A DNA stretch of 64,000 bases from Vreelandella olivaria (GTDB lineage Bacteria; Pseudomonadota; Gammaproteobacteria; Pseudomonadales; Halomonadaceae): contig NZ_JALPZO010000144.1 in NCBI RefSeq assembly GCF_023507745.1, positions 107,734 through 171,733 of the forward strand, given 5' to 3'. Both the position numbers and the translations under genes were made by a program. Below the pieces are notes generated by a model, which was not told where the DNA came from, made no database searches, and worked only from the letters and a program-made list of their open reading frames with translations. Below, one piece after another: positions 26,690-35,751 of this stretch. The stretch's first letter is position 1, and every line of letters begins with the position of its first letter.

Positions 26690-27352
26690 ATGTCACTCCC
26701 CCCTCCTGCCTGGCCGATCAGTTTCCGCACAACACTGCTGCGCGCAACACTCTATGTGCTGTTTATCGGCGCGATAGCACAGGGCGCTTACCTGGAAGCC
26801 ATCTATCTTCCATCAGTTCGCTACACAGAGTTTGGGTTCACTGAGGTTACCCAAACCATTATCTTGGCAACCTGCTGTGGCATGCTTTTATATATACGCC
26901 ATGTTCTTAACGTGTGGCCCACGGTGACGTTGCTGCTGTTTGCGTTTATTGCCGCTTCTCTGGTACGTGAACAAGACTATCTTTTAGATGAGTTTGTTGC
27001 GCCTCATACCTGGAAAATAGTGGTTTCTCTGTTTGTTATCCCATCCATCACCTGGGTGGTGATTCAGCGACACCGCTTTCTGGAAGAGTTTCGTTACTAC
27101 AGCAACACCTTTGCTTTTGGTCTGTTCGCGGGTGGCGTGCTGGTTACCTACGTGTTTTCCCGTTTGTACGGCAGGCAAATTTTTTGGCGTGCAGTGCTTG
27201 AGGATAATTATGTACGCATTTTTAAAGATGTGGCTGAAGAAGTGGTGGAACTGCTTGGCTACAGTTTAATTCTATTTGCGACACTGGAGCTTCTGTTACT
27301 CGCTTTACGCATCCGCGCATCGAGGCGTCTGTCATCAGCCCCTTTGTCGTAA
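26690..27352 (+). CDS. Conserved hypothetical integral membrane protein
   Basis: 220 residues with about six hydrophobic segments, starting around residues 14, 42, 71, 108, 141 and 189. Charged residues are concentrated in short loops, and the last helix is followed by a basic tail (RIRASRRLS). CTGAGGAAAT precedes ATG 26690. I recognise no family motif. It stands alone between sdaA and the convergent rpoD gene and shares no reading direction with either. GC content and codon use look native. No function is proposed. Confidence 0.78.
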   Translation: MSLPPPAWPISFRTTLLRATLYVLFIGAIAQGAYLEAIYLPSVRYTEFGFTEVTQTIILATCCGMLLYIRHVLNVWPTVTLLLFAFIAASLVREQDYLLDEFVAPHTWKIVVSLFVIPSITWVVIQRHRFLEEFRYYSNTFAFGLFAGGVLVTYVFSRLYGRQIFWRAVLEDNYVRIFKDVAEEVVELLGYSLILFATLELLLLALRIRASRRLSSAPLS

Positions 27353-27391
27353 CGCTGATTTGGTGGCGTAGTAACCAAGCGGCTTAGCCGT

Positions 27392-27425
27392 AAAAAAGCC
27401 CGCCGTTCTTTGAATGGCGGGCTTT
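27392..27425 (-). terminator. Terminator of the rpsU-dnaG-rpoD operon
   Basis: AAAGCCCGCC pairs with GGCGGGCTTT across an 11-base loop, and on the minus strand a T run follows. It lies 37 bases beyond the rpoD stop and also separates it from the convergent membrane-protein gene. Confidence 0.88.
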
Positions 27426-27461
27426 CGGCCTTGGCAGCTACTCACTGCTTATACTTACCAC

Positions 27462-29315
27462 TTACTCGTCAAGGAAAGAGCGTAACGGCTCCGAACGGCT
27501 GGGATGACGCAACTTACGCAGTGCCTTCGCTTCAATCTGACGAATCCGCTCACGGGTCACGTCAAACTGCTTACCTACTTCTTCAAGCGTATGGTCGGTA
27601 TTCATATCGATACCGAAACGCATGCGAAGCACCTTCGCTTCACGAGCGGTTAAACCGCCCAGGACATTACGGGTCGCTTCAATGAGGCCTTCACCAGTCG
27701 CCATATCGATGGGCAGCAGCATCGTGCCATCTTCGATAAAGTCGCCCAGGTGGGAGTCATCATCATCACCAATCGGCGTCTCCATTGAGATCGGCTCTTT
27801 GGCGATTTTCAGCACCTTGCGTACCTTGTCTTCCGGCATTTCAAGACGCTCACCCAGCTCTTCCGGTGTTGGTTCGCGGCCCATCTCCTGAAGCATCTGA
27901 CGGGACACGCGATTAAGCTTGTTGATCGTCTCAATCATATGCACCGGAATACGGATGGTACGCGCCTGATCAGCAATAGAGCGGGTAATCGCCTGACGAA
28001 TCCACCATGTGGCATAGGTCGAGAACTTATAACCACGGCGATATTCGAACTTGTCCACCGCCTTCATCAAGCCGATGTTGCCTTCCTGAATCAAATCCAG
28101 GAACTGCAAACCACGGTTGGTGTACTTTTTGGCAATCGAGATAACCAGGCGCAGGTTAGCCTCAACCATCTCTTTCTTGGCACGGCGGGCTTTCGCCTCA
28201 CCAATCGACAGCTTGCGATTCACCTCCTTGAGGTCGGCCACGGTAAGCTGCACCATGTCCTCTTCGAAAGCGATCTTACGCTGTGAACGGGCAATATCCG
28301 CACGCAGTGGCTCCAGTCGATCCGCATACTTGGGCTGCGCTTCCTGGAAAGCATCCAGCCATTTCGAATCAGACTCGTGACCAGGGAACGACTTGATAAA
28401 CGTCTTACGCGGTACCTTGGCTTTCTTGACGCATAGCTGCATCACCGCTTTTTCCTGGGCACGTACCTGCTCAACGCTGATACGCACCTGACCTACCAAG
28501 CGCTCGAAATGCTTTGGCACCAGCTTGATGGGTGAAAATAGCTCAGCCAGGCGTTCCTGTTCCGCTTTCAGCGCAGCGCTACCACGACCATGCTCAGCCA
28601 ACGCAGCTTCCACGGCGGCATTCTGCTCACGGATCTGCTCGAAACGTGCCTTCGCTTCTTCAGGATCCGGGCCACCTTCGCTCGCTGTCGTATCGTCATC
28701 TTCGTCGTCATCGCTATCGATATCATCGTCATCGCTTAGCTCAGTATCGACTTCCGGCTCCGGAACTTCGGCCTCGGCCACCCCCGGAATCCCCTCGTCG
28801 GGATCAATAAATCCCGAGAACAGATCAGACAAACGCCCAGGGGCTTCTTCATCCTGCGTGGCATCGTAAGCTTCGAGGATTGAGGCAACCGCGCCCGGCA
28901 AGTAAGCCAGCGCTGACATTACTTCACGGGTACCCTCTTCGATCCGTTTGGCGATTTCAATTTCGCCTTCACGGGTCAAAAGCTCAACCGTTCCCATCTC
29001 ACGCATGTACATGCGCACAGGATCGGTAGTGCGACCAACGTCGCTTTCCACGGCGGCGAGCGCCGCTACGGCCTCTTCCGCAGCGGACTCGTCCGTGGAG
29101 TGATCCGACATCATCAAAGTGTCTTCATCTGGCGCTTCTTCAACGACACTGATACCCATGTCGTTGATCATGCCAATGATGTCTTCCACTTGATCCGGGT
29201 CGGCGATATCCTCGGGTAGATGGTCGTTGACCTCGGCATAGGTCAGGTAGCCCTGTTCCTTGCCGCGCGCGATCAACTCCTTCAGACGTGACTGCTGCTG
29301 CGCATTTCCAGCCAT
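27462..29315 (-). CDS. rpoD: Primary sigma factor RpoD (sigma-70)
   Basis: 617 residues from ATG 29315 (E. coli RpoD has 613). The upstream in-frame extension is rejected because [18 protein letters not shown] is the normal N terminus and AGGG precedes it. Region 1.1 comes first, then an acidic non-conserved region (a run of Asp and Glu at about residues 200-220). Regions 2 ([20 protein letters not shown]) and 3 follow, and region 4.2 ends the chain ([18 protein letters not shown]). It directs housekeeping transcription. It is the last gene of the macromolecular synthesis operon after rpsU and dnaG. Confidence 0.97.
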   Translation of the reverse strand: MAGNAQQQSRLKELIARGKEQGYLTYAEVNDHLPEDIADPDQVEDIIGMINDMGISVVEEAPDEDTLMMSDHSTDESAAEEAVAALAAVESDVGRTTDPVRMYMREMGTVELLTREGEIEIAKRIEEGTREVMSALAYLPGAVASILEAYDATQDEEAPGRLSDLFSGFIDPDEGIPGVAEAEVPEPEVDTELSDDDDIDSDDDEDDDTTASEGGPDPEEAKARFEQIREQNAAVEAALAEHGRGSAALKAEQERLAELFSPIKLVPKHFERLVGQVRISVEQVRAQEKAVMQLCVKKAKVPRKTFIKSFPGHESDSKWLDAFQEAQPKYADRLEPLRADIARSQRKIAFEEDMVQLTVADLKEVNRKLSIGEAKARRAKKEMVEANLRLVISIAKKYTNRGLQFLDLIQEGNIGLMKAVDKFEYRRGYKFSTYATWWIRQAITRSIADQARTIRIPVHMIETINKLNRVSRQMLQEMGREPTPEELGERLEMPEDKVRKVLKIAKEPISMETPIGDDDDSHLGDFIEDGTMLLPIDMATGEGLIEATRNVLGGLTAREAKVLRMRFGIDMNTDHTLEEVGKQFDVTRERIRQIEAKALRKLRHPSRSEPLRSFLDE

Positions 29316-29385
29316 AGAAACCCTATCTCGACGAAGAAGAATGAAACACCTGGGCGCTGAATCGATTAAATTCAACAAGCCGAAC

Positions 29386-29391
29386 AGTATA
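29386..29391 (-). promoter_or_regulatory. Possible -10 element of an internal rpoD promoter
   Basis: TATACT on the minus strand lies 71 bases before the rpoD start, in the 223-base dnaG-rpoD gap. The -35 region at 17 bases is poor (GGAAAA). In E. coli rpoD also has its own internal promoters, so the idea is reasonable but weakly supported here. Confidence 0.3.
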
Positions 29392-29538
29392 GCGTAAATA
29401 GCTGGTTTTTTTCCAGCGAAACGTATTTGCGCGGTCATTCAGGTGTGTTAGGTTGTTCGGTTAGGCCAGCGCCTGGCGACTGGCCCTGTATGTGGTGTCA
29501 AAACAGCGAAATTCAACCCCGCTGCTTCAAACACCGCC

Positions 29539-31377
29539 CTAATGGCAGGCAAGTTCCCTTACCAAACTGGCTAAGCGTTGTTGCTGCGCCTGATCCAGCT
29601 TTTGCCCTGAGCGCACTATACTCAGCAACGCTTCGTACTCTTCCCGGGGCGAGCGCTTACGCTGCACATCAAGCAAATGCTCAACCAGCCCTTCCAACTC
29701 AGCCTCCCGGGCTGCTTTCGGTATCAACAACTCCCGCTTGGCCAGCGTTGCCAATACCTGCCCTTCCTGGCTACCCTGAAAATGCGCCAATACCACTTGC
29801 GGACTGCGATAGCGGCCTGCACGCAGTAAGGCGATCAGCTCGCGGCAAAGCGGCGTATCCTCCTCCTCGGGCAGCCATTCCAGGGTCTCAGGAAGCGTCG
29901 ACACCAGACGAGGTTCGTGTAACAACAGCTGCACAATGCGGTCAACGATGGAAAGCGCCTGGGAGATCTTACGGTGCGACCGCGTTACCGGACGCTCCCC
30001 GGGAAGCGGCACCAGCATCGGCTCATCCACTGGCTCCCAGTGTGCCGGTTCTTTTTGCGCACTGGACGCCACCCGCTTTTCCAGCAGCACCTGCAACTGC
30101 GTTTTGGCTAATCCACTGCGCTTGGCCAGCGCTTCCAGGAGCAGCGATTTGAGCATGCCATCAGGCACTTTTTGCAATGCCTCAAGCACCTGGCTGGCAA
30201 ATCGCTCACGCCCCTCCACCGTATTAAGGTCGCGCCCCTGGGCAGCCTGCTCGAACAGAAACTCCGAGAGTGGCATTGCACAGGTGACACGATCCTGAAA
30301 TGCCTCGGCGCCTTCGCGGCGAACCAGGGTATCGGGATCATCCCCTTCCGGTAGAAACAGAAAGCGTGCCTCGCGACCATCAATCATCATCGGCAGCGCC
30401 GTTTCAAGGGCCCGGCTAGCCGCCTGACGCCCGGCCCGGTCCCCGTCGAAGCAAAAGACCACGCGGCTCACCAGCCGAAACAGGCGACTTAGATGATCTT
30501 CGGTCGTCGCAGTCCCCAGCGTTGCCACGGCGTTATGAATACCGTACTGAGCCAAGGCCACCACATCCATATAACCTTCCACCATCACCAACTGCTCAAG
30601 CCTGGCGGTAGCTTGGCGCGCCTCGTACAAACCGTACAGTTCACGGCCTTTATGAAAAACGGGGGTTTCCGGCGAATTGAGATATTTGGGCTGCTCATCT
30701 CCCATAACACGGCCGCCAAAGGCAATGGTGCGCCCCCGCAGGTCGCGAATGGGAAACATCACCCGATCCCGGAAACGGTCATAGGTTCTCCCCGTGTCTT
30801 CGCGATGAATCAGCAACCCATACTCCACCTGCACAGGTTCACCAATACCTCGCTCGCTCAGGTGATGCTTAAGTGCCTCCCAACCTCCAGGGGCATAACC
30901 AATGCCATAGGTATTGATCACCTCTGGCGACAATCCCCGGCTCTGCAGGTAGCGCTGCGCGCTTTGGCCTTCCTGCATTTTTAACCGCTCACGATAGAAG
31001 CTGGCGGCAAGCTCCAGAAGATTAACTCCTTCTTTGCGCTTTTTTTCCCGCTGATGGGCACGAGGGTCATCCCCCCCCTCCCTGGGAACATCCAATCCCA
31101 AACGCCCGGCCAGTTGCTCAACCGCCTCGGGAAATGGCAGCTTGTCGTACTCCATCAAAAAGCGCAGCGCATTACCGTGGGCGCCACAACCAAAGCAGTG
31201 ATAAAACTGCTTGTCGGCACTGACGGTAAATGAAGGCGTTTTTTCTTGATGGAAAGGGCATAAGCCGGAGTAGTTGCGGCCAGCTTTTTTAAGCTGCACA
31301 CGCTCCCCCACCACTTCGACCACATCAACGCGGCCAAGCAAGTCGTCTATAAAACGCTGTGGGATCTGGCCTGCCAT
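29539..31377 (-). CDS. dnaG: DNA primase
   Basis: 612 residues from ATG 31377; the reading frame extends ten codons upstream, but MAGQIPQRFIDDLL is the usual start. The CHC2-type zinc finger is at about 36-65 (LCPFHQEKTPSF, HCFGCGAHGN). The TOPRIM core follows with VEGYMDVVAL near residue 255 and FDGDRAGRQA near 300. The C-terminal helicase-binding domain completes it. It makes RNA primers for replication. It is the middle gene of rpsU-dnaG-rpoD and is separated from rpsU by a hairpin. Confidence 0.96.
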   Translation of the reverse strand: MAGQIPQRFIDDLLGRVDVVEVVGERVQLKKAGRNYSGLCPFHQEKTPSFTVSADKQFYHCFGCGAHGNALRFLMEYDKLPFPEAVEQLAGRLGLDVPREGGDDPRAHQREKKRKEGVNLLELAASFYRERLKMQEGQSAQRYLQSRGLSPEVINTYGIGYAPGGWEALKHHLSERGIGEPVQVEYGLLIHREDTGRTYDRFRDRVMFPIRDLRGRTIAFGGRVMGDEQPKYLNSPETPVFHKGRELYGLYEARQATARLEQLVMVEGYMDVVALAQYGIHNAVATLGTATTEDHLSRLFRLVSRVVFCFDGDRAGRQAASRALETALPMMIDGREARFLFLPEGDDPDTLVRREGAEAFQDRVTCAMPLSEFLFEQAAQGRDLNTVEGRERFASQVLEALQKVPDGMLKSLLLEALAKRSGLAKTQLQVLLEKRVASSAQKEPAHWEPVDEPMLVPLPGERPVTRSHRKISQALSIVDRIVQLLLHEPRLVSTLPETLEWLPEEEDTPLCRELIALLRAGRYRSPQVVLAHFQGSQEGQVLATLAKRELLIPKAAREAELEGLVEHLLDVQRKRSPREEYEALLSIVRSGQKLDQAQQQRLASLVRELACH

Positions 31378-31475
31378 GAACTGCGGGCTTCCTCGCGCTG
31401 GGCGCAATCAGGCGTATTTAACATCACCAGACATCACGTCTGATCACCTTAAACGACGCAAAAAACCATGATACA

Positions 31476-31509
31476 AAATGAAAAACAAACGGCCACCTGG
31501 TGGCGGCCG
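31476..31509 (-). terminator. Probable partial terminator between rpsU and dnaG
   Basis: On the minus strand CGGCC...GGCCG enclose further pairing, and GTTTGTTTTTC follows. It lies between the rpsU stop and dnaG start, where E. coli also has an attenuating terminator that lowers dnaG expression relative to rpsU. Confidence 0.55.
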
Positions 31510-31565
31510 CTTGGCATCCCTCTTGAGACAACCAGCAAACTGCACTGGCTCTCCCCAGGTACGGA

Positions 31566-31781
31566 TCAATAGAGCCGTTCGAAACGCTTACGCTCACGCT
31601 GCAATTTCTTGGCGTGACGTTTTACGGCAGCTGCCGCTTTGCGCTTACGCTCAGCAGTCGGCTTCTCATAGTGCTCGCGACGACGTACTTCAGACAGAAC
31701 GCCAGCTTTTTCGCAAGAACGCTTGAAGCGACGCAGGGCGACGTCAAACGGCTCGTTATCACGTACTTTTACAGAAGGCAT
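31566..31781 (-). CDS. rpsU: 30S ribosomal protein S21
   Basis: 71 residues, exactly the usual length, from ATG 31781. It opens [20 protein letters not shown] and ends in the strongly basic helix of S21. The longer upstream frame (to 31835) is untranslated leader. It is the first gene of the rpsU-dnaG-rpoD operon, and S21 helps the 30S subunit pair with the mRNA. A good sigma-70 promoter lies about 90 bases upstream. Confidence 0.97.
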   Translation of the reverse strand: MPSVKVRDNEPFDVALRRFKRSCEKAGVLSEVRRREHYEKPTAERKRKAAAAVKRHAKKLQRERKRFERLY

Positions 31782-31870
31782 TAAGCACTCACCTACCTTA
31801 AGGAGTCTTGAGTTCGGATAGTACGCACACTGCAAACACAGTGTACGACCCAGTTTTTACAGCGCACAGT

Positions 31871-31899
31871 AGTCTAGTCGTGGTTGACGATCTTTGCAA
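31871..31899 (-). promoter_or_regulatory. Sigma-70 promoter of rpsU-dnaG-rpoD
   Basis: On the minus strand TTGCAA (31894-31899), a 17-base spacer and TAGACT (31871-31876), each 4 of 6 to consensus. Transcription would start about 80 bases before rpsU. It overlaps the divergent tsaD promoter candidate. Confidence 0.55.
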
Positions 31900-31900
31900 A

Positions 31901-31909
31901 TGCTAGACT
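31901..31909 (+). promoter_or_regulatory. Extended -10 promoter of tsaD
   Basis: TGCTAGACT is an extended -10 element (TGn then TAGACT). The -35 at normal spacing is poor. Transcription would start near 31916, about 50 bases before tsaD. The hexamer TAGACT is the same one used by the divergent rpsU promoter, and the two form an inverted repeat. Confidence 0.45.
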
Positions 31910-31965
31910 AGCCCGTTTAGCAATTACTTCGCTTTCTCCGCTTATTTTCAACGGGTTCTTTTGTT

Positions 31966-33015
31966 ATGCGCGTACTGGGCATTGAAACGTCTTGCGACGA
32001 AACGGGCGTCGCGCTTTACGACACCTCACAGACGGGTGGCAGCGGCCTTTTGGCCGACGCGCTATACAGCCAAATCGCCATGCATGCTGAATATGGCGGC
32101 GTGGTACCCGAACTCGCTTCCCGGGATCATACCCGCAAACTGCTGCCCCTCATTGAGCAGGTGCTGGCCGATGCCAAACTTACCCGGCACGACCTTGACG
32201 GCATTGCCTACACCGCAGGCCCCGGCCTGGTGGGCGCACTGATGGTGGGTGCCAGTACAGCCCATGGCATGGCCCGCGCGCTGGGCATCCCCGTACTGGG
32301 CGTGCATCATATGGAGGGCCACCTGCTGGCTCCAATGCTGGAAGATGACGCACCGGAATTCCCGTTTGTGGCCTTACTGGTCTCCGGCGGCCACACCCAA
32401 CTGGTGGAGGTTCAGGGGCTTGGCCACTACCGGCTGCTTGGCGAATCAGTGGATGATGCGGCAGGTGAAGCATTTGATAAAGCGGCCAAAATGCTGGGAC
32501 TGGCCTATCCCGGTGGGCCGCAGGTAGCCAAACTTGCCGAACAGGGTGACCCACAGAGATTCCGCTTTCCGCGCCCCATGACCGACCGCCCCGGTCTGGA
32601 CTTCAGCTTTTCAGGTTTAAAAACCCACACACTCACCGCAATCCGCCAGTTGGATACGGCAGGGGAACTGGATCATCAGGCCAGGGCGGATGTGGCCCGC
32701 GCGTTCGAAGAGGCGGTTGTGGACACCTTGGTCATCAAGTGTCGCCGAGCTCTGGACCAAACAGGGCTGAAGCGTCTTGTCGTAGCCGGAGGTGTGAGTG
32801 CGAATTTGCGTCTACGTGAACGCCTGAGCGTTGAAACCCAGAAGCGCCAGGCTCACGCTTATTATCCACGCGGGCGTTTCTGCACGGATAACGGCGCCAT
32901 GATCGCCTATGTGGGTGCCCAACGGCTGGCAGCAGGGGAACAGGATGAGGGCGGTATCATGAAGGCCACGCCACGCTGGCCACTGAATACCTTGGAGCCA
33001 CCCGAGGCCCGCTAA
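31966..33015 (+). CDS. tsaD: tRNA N6-threonylcarbamoyladenosine synthase subunit TsaD
   Basis: 349 residues. It starts [19 protein letters not shown], the typical TsaD/Kae1 ATP-binding beginning. Metal ligands His115 and His119 lie in [23 protein letters not shown] and [15 protein letters not shown] are further family motifs. It transfers threonylcarbamoyl to A37 of tRNAs that read ANN codons. It is divergent from rpsU, a very common gammaproteobacterial arrangement. Its last four bases overlap the end of the convergent plsY gene. Confidence 0.97.
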   Translation: MRVLGIETSCDETGVALYDTSQTGGSGLLADALYSQIAMHAEYGGVVPELASRDHTRKLLPLIEQVLADAKLTRHDLDGIAYTAGPGLVGALMVGASTAHGMARALGIPVLGVHHMEGHLLAPMLEDDAPEFPFVALLVSGGHTQLVEVQGLGHYRLLGESVDDAAGEAFDKAAKMLGLAYPGGPQVAKLAEQGDPQRFRFPRPMTDRPGLDFSFSGLKTHTLTAIRQLDTAGELDHQARADVARAFEEAVVDTLVIKCRRALDQTGLKRLVVAGGVSANLRLRERLSVETQKRQAHAYYPRGRFCTDNGAMIAYVGAQRLAAGEQDEGGIMKATPRWPLNTLEPPEAR

Positions 33016-33605
33016 GCCCTCCCTCCCCGATCGCCCGACTTGCGAAGGAGCGGCTCCTCACCACGGCGAATACGGCGAATATTGAGCCAGTGGCGGGCCA
33101 GCACCAAGGCGCTTAGCCCGCCCACCACACCCACATAGCCAGGCGCTAACCACACGCAGGCCAGCGGCGCCATCAACGCAGTCACTAACGATGCAGCCGC
33201 CGCTGTGCGTAGCCGCCAGGCCAACAACGCCCAGCACACCGCACTAAATAGTGCCACACCGGGCACCAGTATCAGCAGCACACCAAAAGCACTCGCGACG
33301 GCTTTTCCGCCACGGAACCCGTACCATATCGGATAACTGTGACCTAACAACACCGCCAGGCCTACAGCACCCTGCAACCAGACAGGCAACGCCAGCAGCT
33401 TGGCTGCCAACACAGCGGGCACCGCCTTTAGCGCGTCAAGGAGCAGGGTGGCAGCCGCTAAACGGGGGCCATAAAGCCGCAAGACGTTTGAAAATCCGGG
33501 ATTGCATGAACCATGAAACCTCGGATCTGCCACCCCGGCCAGACGGCAAACCGTTAGCGCCGCCAGCCAGCTACCGCTCAGGTAGCCCACTACTATCCAA
33601 AACAT
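33012..33605 (-). CDS. plsY: Glycerol-3-phosphate acyltransferase PlsY (divergent motif 1)
   Basis: 197 residues with about five hydrophobic segments. Motif 2 [18 protein letters not shown] and motif 3 [15 protein letters not shown] are recognisable. Motif 1 reads [12 protein letters not shown] where most PlsY proteins have GSGNPGATN. It would use acyl-phosphate to acylate glycerol-3-phosphate, the first step of phospholipid synthesis. The position next to tsaD and divergent from folB is the standard gammaproteobacterial one (also in Pseudomonas). Whether the motif 1 changes matter needs testing. Confidence 0.85.
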   Translation of the reverse strand: MFWIVVGYLSGSWLAALTVCRLAGVADPRFHGSCNPGFSNVLRLYGPRLAAATLLLDALKAVPAVLAAKLLALPVWLQGAVGLAVLLGHSYPIWYGFRGGKAVASAFGVLLILVPGVALFSAVCWALLAWRLRTAAAASLVTALMAPLACVWLAPGYVGVVGGLSALVLARHWLNIRRIRRGEEPLLRKSGDRGGRA

Positions 33606-33706
33606 GGCATGCTCACTCTGGTTCTGGCCACTTCTCCATCGCCTTACTGTCGTTTAGCGCCGACCTCAAGTACAATCGCCCGCTTGTTGCAGCAGAGGGA
33701 AGGCTT

Positions 33707-34087
33707 ATGGATCGCATTTTGATCGAAGCGTTAGCCGTGGACACCGTGATTGGCGTATATGACTGGGAACGCACTATTGTTCAATCGTTAAGCCTGGACT
33801 TATCCCTTGCGACGGATATCCGCCCTGCCGCCGCAACGGACGATTTGAACCTTACCCTGGATTATGCCGCTATTTGCCAGCGAATCCAGCGATTCGCTGA
33901 CGATCATCAGTTTGCGTTAGTGGAAACATTTGCCGAACGCCTTGCTGAATGTTTACGCAGCGAGTTTCCAATTACATGGCTACGCCTGACCGTACGCAAG
34001 CCAGGTGCCGTTCCCCAGGCGGCCAGCGTTGGTCTGGAAATTACCCGGGGTACACTACCGCAGGCCATTGAGGCAACGCACCCATGA
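33707..34087 (+). CDS. folB: Dihydroneopterin aldolase
   Basis: 126 residues from ATG 33707, preceded by AGGGAAGG. A frame extending upstream to 33251 lies antisense to plsY and is rejected. It opens MDRILIEALAVDTVIGVYDWE, the usual FolB start with the pterin-binding region. Conserved LDYAAICQRIQ and LVETFAERLAE segments follow; the catalytic Lys is in TVRKPGAVP. It converts dihydroneopterin to 6-hydroxymethyl-dihydropterin in folate synthesis. It overlaps the next gene by four bases (ATGA). Confidence 0.94.
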   Translation: MDRILIEALAVDTVIGVYDWERTIVQSLSLDLSLATDIRPAAATDDLNLTLDYAAICQRIQRFADDHQFALVETFAERLAECLRSEFPITWLRLTVRKPGAVPQAASVGLEITRGTLPQAIEATHP

Positions 34088-34629
34088 GCTTGGTGACCGT
34101 TAGTTTGGGTAGCAACATTAATCCCGAGAAGCATATCCGCTTATGCCTGGATGCCCTTGAAGATACCTTTGGTTCTCTGCAAATCTCCCGCGTCTTTGAA
34201 AGTGAACCAGTAGGATTTAAGGACAGCCGCAACTTTTACAATCTGGTTGTGGCCTTCCATAGCGGCTGGTCCGCTGGAGAACTACAGGCGTGGGCCAAGC
34301 AGCTTGAAATAGCCCATGGCCGTACACCGGAGATGACAAAGTGCAGCCCCAGGGCGCTGGACATTGACTTATTAACGGTCGGCAGTGTCTGCGGGGTCGT
34401 GGATGGCATCGTTCTGCCCAGGGCAGAAATTATCCATAACGCGTTTGTGCTTCAACCATTAGCGGAATTGTTGCCTGGCGTGTGCCACCCTGACTGCCAC
34501 ACGCCTTACGCATCACTATGGCAGCAATTCACGCTGGGCAGTCAACGATTGTGGGCAGTGGATTTTTATTGGCGTGGCCGCTGGGTGTCGCAAGCAGAGC
34601 CTCAGCCCCGAGCAGCCCTGGCGCGATAG
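34084..34629 (+). CDS. HPPK (FolK)-like protein with altered catalytic loop
   Basis: 181 residues of the 6-hydroxymethyl-dihydropterin pyrophosphokinase fold: VTVSLGSNINPEKHIRLCL at the start, ESEPVGF, NFYNLVVAF, then GRTPEMTKCSPRALDIDLL near residues 80-98. The magnesium-binding Asp pair (DID) and two arginines are kept. Compared with E. coli HPPK, the second Arg of GRxR is Pro, the loop Trp is Cys, and the PH of the ATP-contact segment is PR. P. aeruginosa has a similar second FolK-like gene at this place (tsaD-plsY-folB-folK-like-cca). It may be a poor or different enzyme, with a canonical folK elsewhere. It is translationally coupled to folB. Confidence 0.85.
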   Translation: MSLVTVSLGSNINPEKHIRLCLDALEDTFGSLQISRVFESEPVGFKDSRNFYNLVVAFHSGWSAGELQAWAKQLEIAHGRTPEMTKCSPRALDIDLLTVGSVCGVVDGIVLPRAEIIHNAFVLQPLAELLPGVCHPDCHTPYASLWQQFTLGSQRLWAVDFYWRGRWVSQAEPQPRAALAR

Positions 34630-34634
34630 GTTTA

Positions 34635-35750
34635 CTAATGCAACGCCTGTGCTACAGCCATTTGTCGCCGTTGACGCAGAGCTTCTCCCAGAGCTGCACC
34701 ATGCAACCCCTCACTTAACAGCGCCTGGGGGTTCACATCTCTGGCTGCCTGCCAGGCACTACGCAATGGCGCCTGGTACTCGCCACACACGCCCTGGATG
34801 AAGTGCAACTGAGCCACTACCTGCTCCGGCTTACGCCACCCATCCAGCCTTTCCAGCCAGTACAGCACACGCTCATCGCTTAACGGAGCCGCCAACAACC
34901 GGCAACTCAGCGCTACATGGCGTGCTAATTGGGCTACCGCATTAGGTAAGCGCAACCGTTTTACCAGAGCGTCCCGCTGGTCGTCGGACAGCCCCGAAAC
35001 CAACAACGCATAGCGCCAGCGAGCCAGTGGCAAGGACGTACCTTCGGGTGCCTTTGCCAATAACGACAGTGCTTCTGAAAGACTGCCCTCCAGCTCAGGC
35101 CACCAGACTGGCAGAGCGCCACATTCCTGTAGCGTGTTGAAATAGGCAGCCGGGGTGGGCTCTCCCAGCGCTTTTTCCGTTTCCACCCATACTCGCTCTG
35201 CCGCCAGGTGCTCAAGCTCGCCACTGTGGCTGACCTGACGCATCAGGGCCAGCGTTTCTGGTGCAATCGAAAACCCCAGATTAGCATAGCGCGCCAGGAA
35301 ACGGGCCGTTCGCAGTACCCGCAAGGGGTCCTCACTAAAGGCAGGGGAAACGTGGCGTAATATACGCTGCTCAATATCCTGCTGGCCATGAAAGGGATCA
35401 GTTAGCTCGCCATCAGCCCGCTGGGCAATGGCATTAATGGTTAAATCCCGGCGTAGTAAATCCTCCTCCAACGTGACCTCCGGGCTTGCATGTACCTCGA
35501 AGCCATTATAACCACGCCCAGACTTGCGTTCTGTGCGTGCTAGCGCATACTCCTCAGCCGTATCCGGATGAAGAAAGACTGGGAAATCGCGCCCCACCGA
35601 TTTAAAGCCACGCTGCCGCATTGCTTCAGCGGTTGCGCCCACCACGACCCAATCATTGTCGTAAACCGGCCAACCCAGCAGCTCATCACGCACAGCCCCT
35701 CCCACCCGGTATACCTCAAGCCCTTTGATTCTCGCATCCTCCCTGAACAC
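34635..35750 (-). CDS. cca: CCA tRNA nucleotidyltransferase (short form without HD domain)
   Basis: 371 residues from GTG 35750, placed right after the apaH stop with GGGGGA seven bases upstream; an ATG at 35795 inside apaH is an alternative. The class II head is clear: VYRVGGAVRDELLG, DNDWVVVGAT, then EEDLLRRDLTINAIA and EDPLRVLRTARF. It adds CCA to tRNA 3' ends. E. coli Cca (412) has a C-terminal HD phosphohydrolase domain; the HD pair is absent here, so the phosphatase/phosphodiesterase activities are not expected. It converges on the FolK-like gene, five bases apart. Confidence 0.93.
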   Translation of the reverse strand: MFREDARIKGLEVYRVGGAVRDELLGWPVYDNDWVVVGATAEAMRQRGFKSVGRDFPVFLHPDTAEEYALARTERKSGRGYNGFEVHASPEVTLEEDLLRRDLTINAIAQRADGELTDPFHGQQDIEQRILRHVSPAFSEDPLRVLRTARFLARYANLGFSIAPETLALMRQVSHSGELEHLAAERVWVETEKALGEPTPAAYFNTLQECGALPVWWPELEGSLSEALSLLAKAPEGTSLPLARWRYALLVSGLSDDQRDALVKRLRLPNAVAQLARHVALSCRLLAAPLSDERVLYWLERLDGWRKPEQVVAQLHFIQGVCGEYQAPLRSAWQAARDVNPQALLSEGLHGAALGEALRQRRQMAVAQALH

Positions 35751-35751
35751 G

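Noticed and set aside
28525..28869. Serine-rich plus-strand frame opposite rpoD
   Set aside because: Complement of the acidic codons of RpoD; low-complexity shadow.
33251..33706. Upstream extension of folB
   Set aside because: Lies antisense to plsY; FolB begins normally at 33707 with its own ribosome site.
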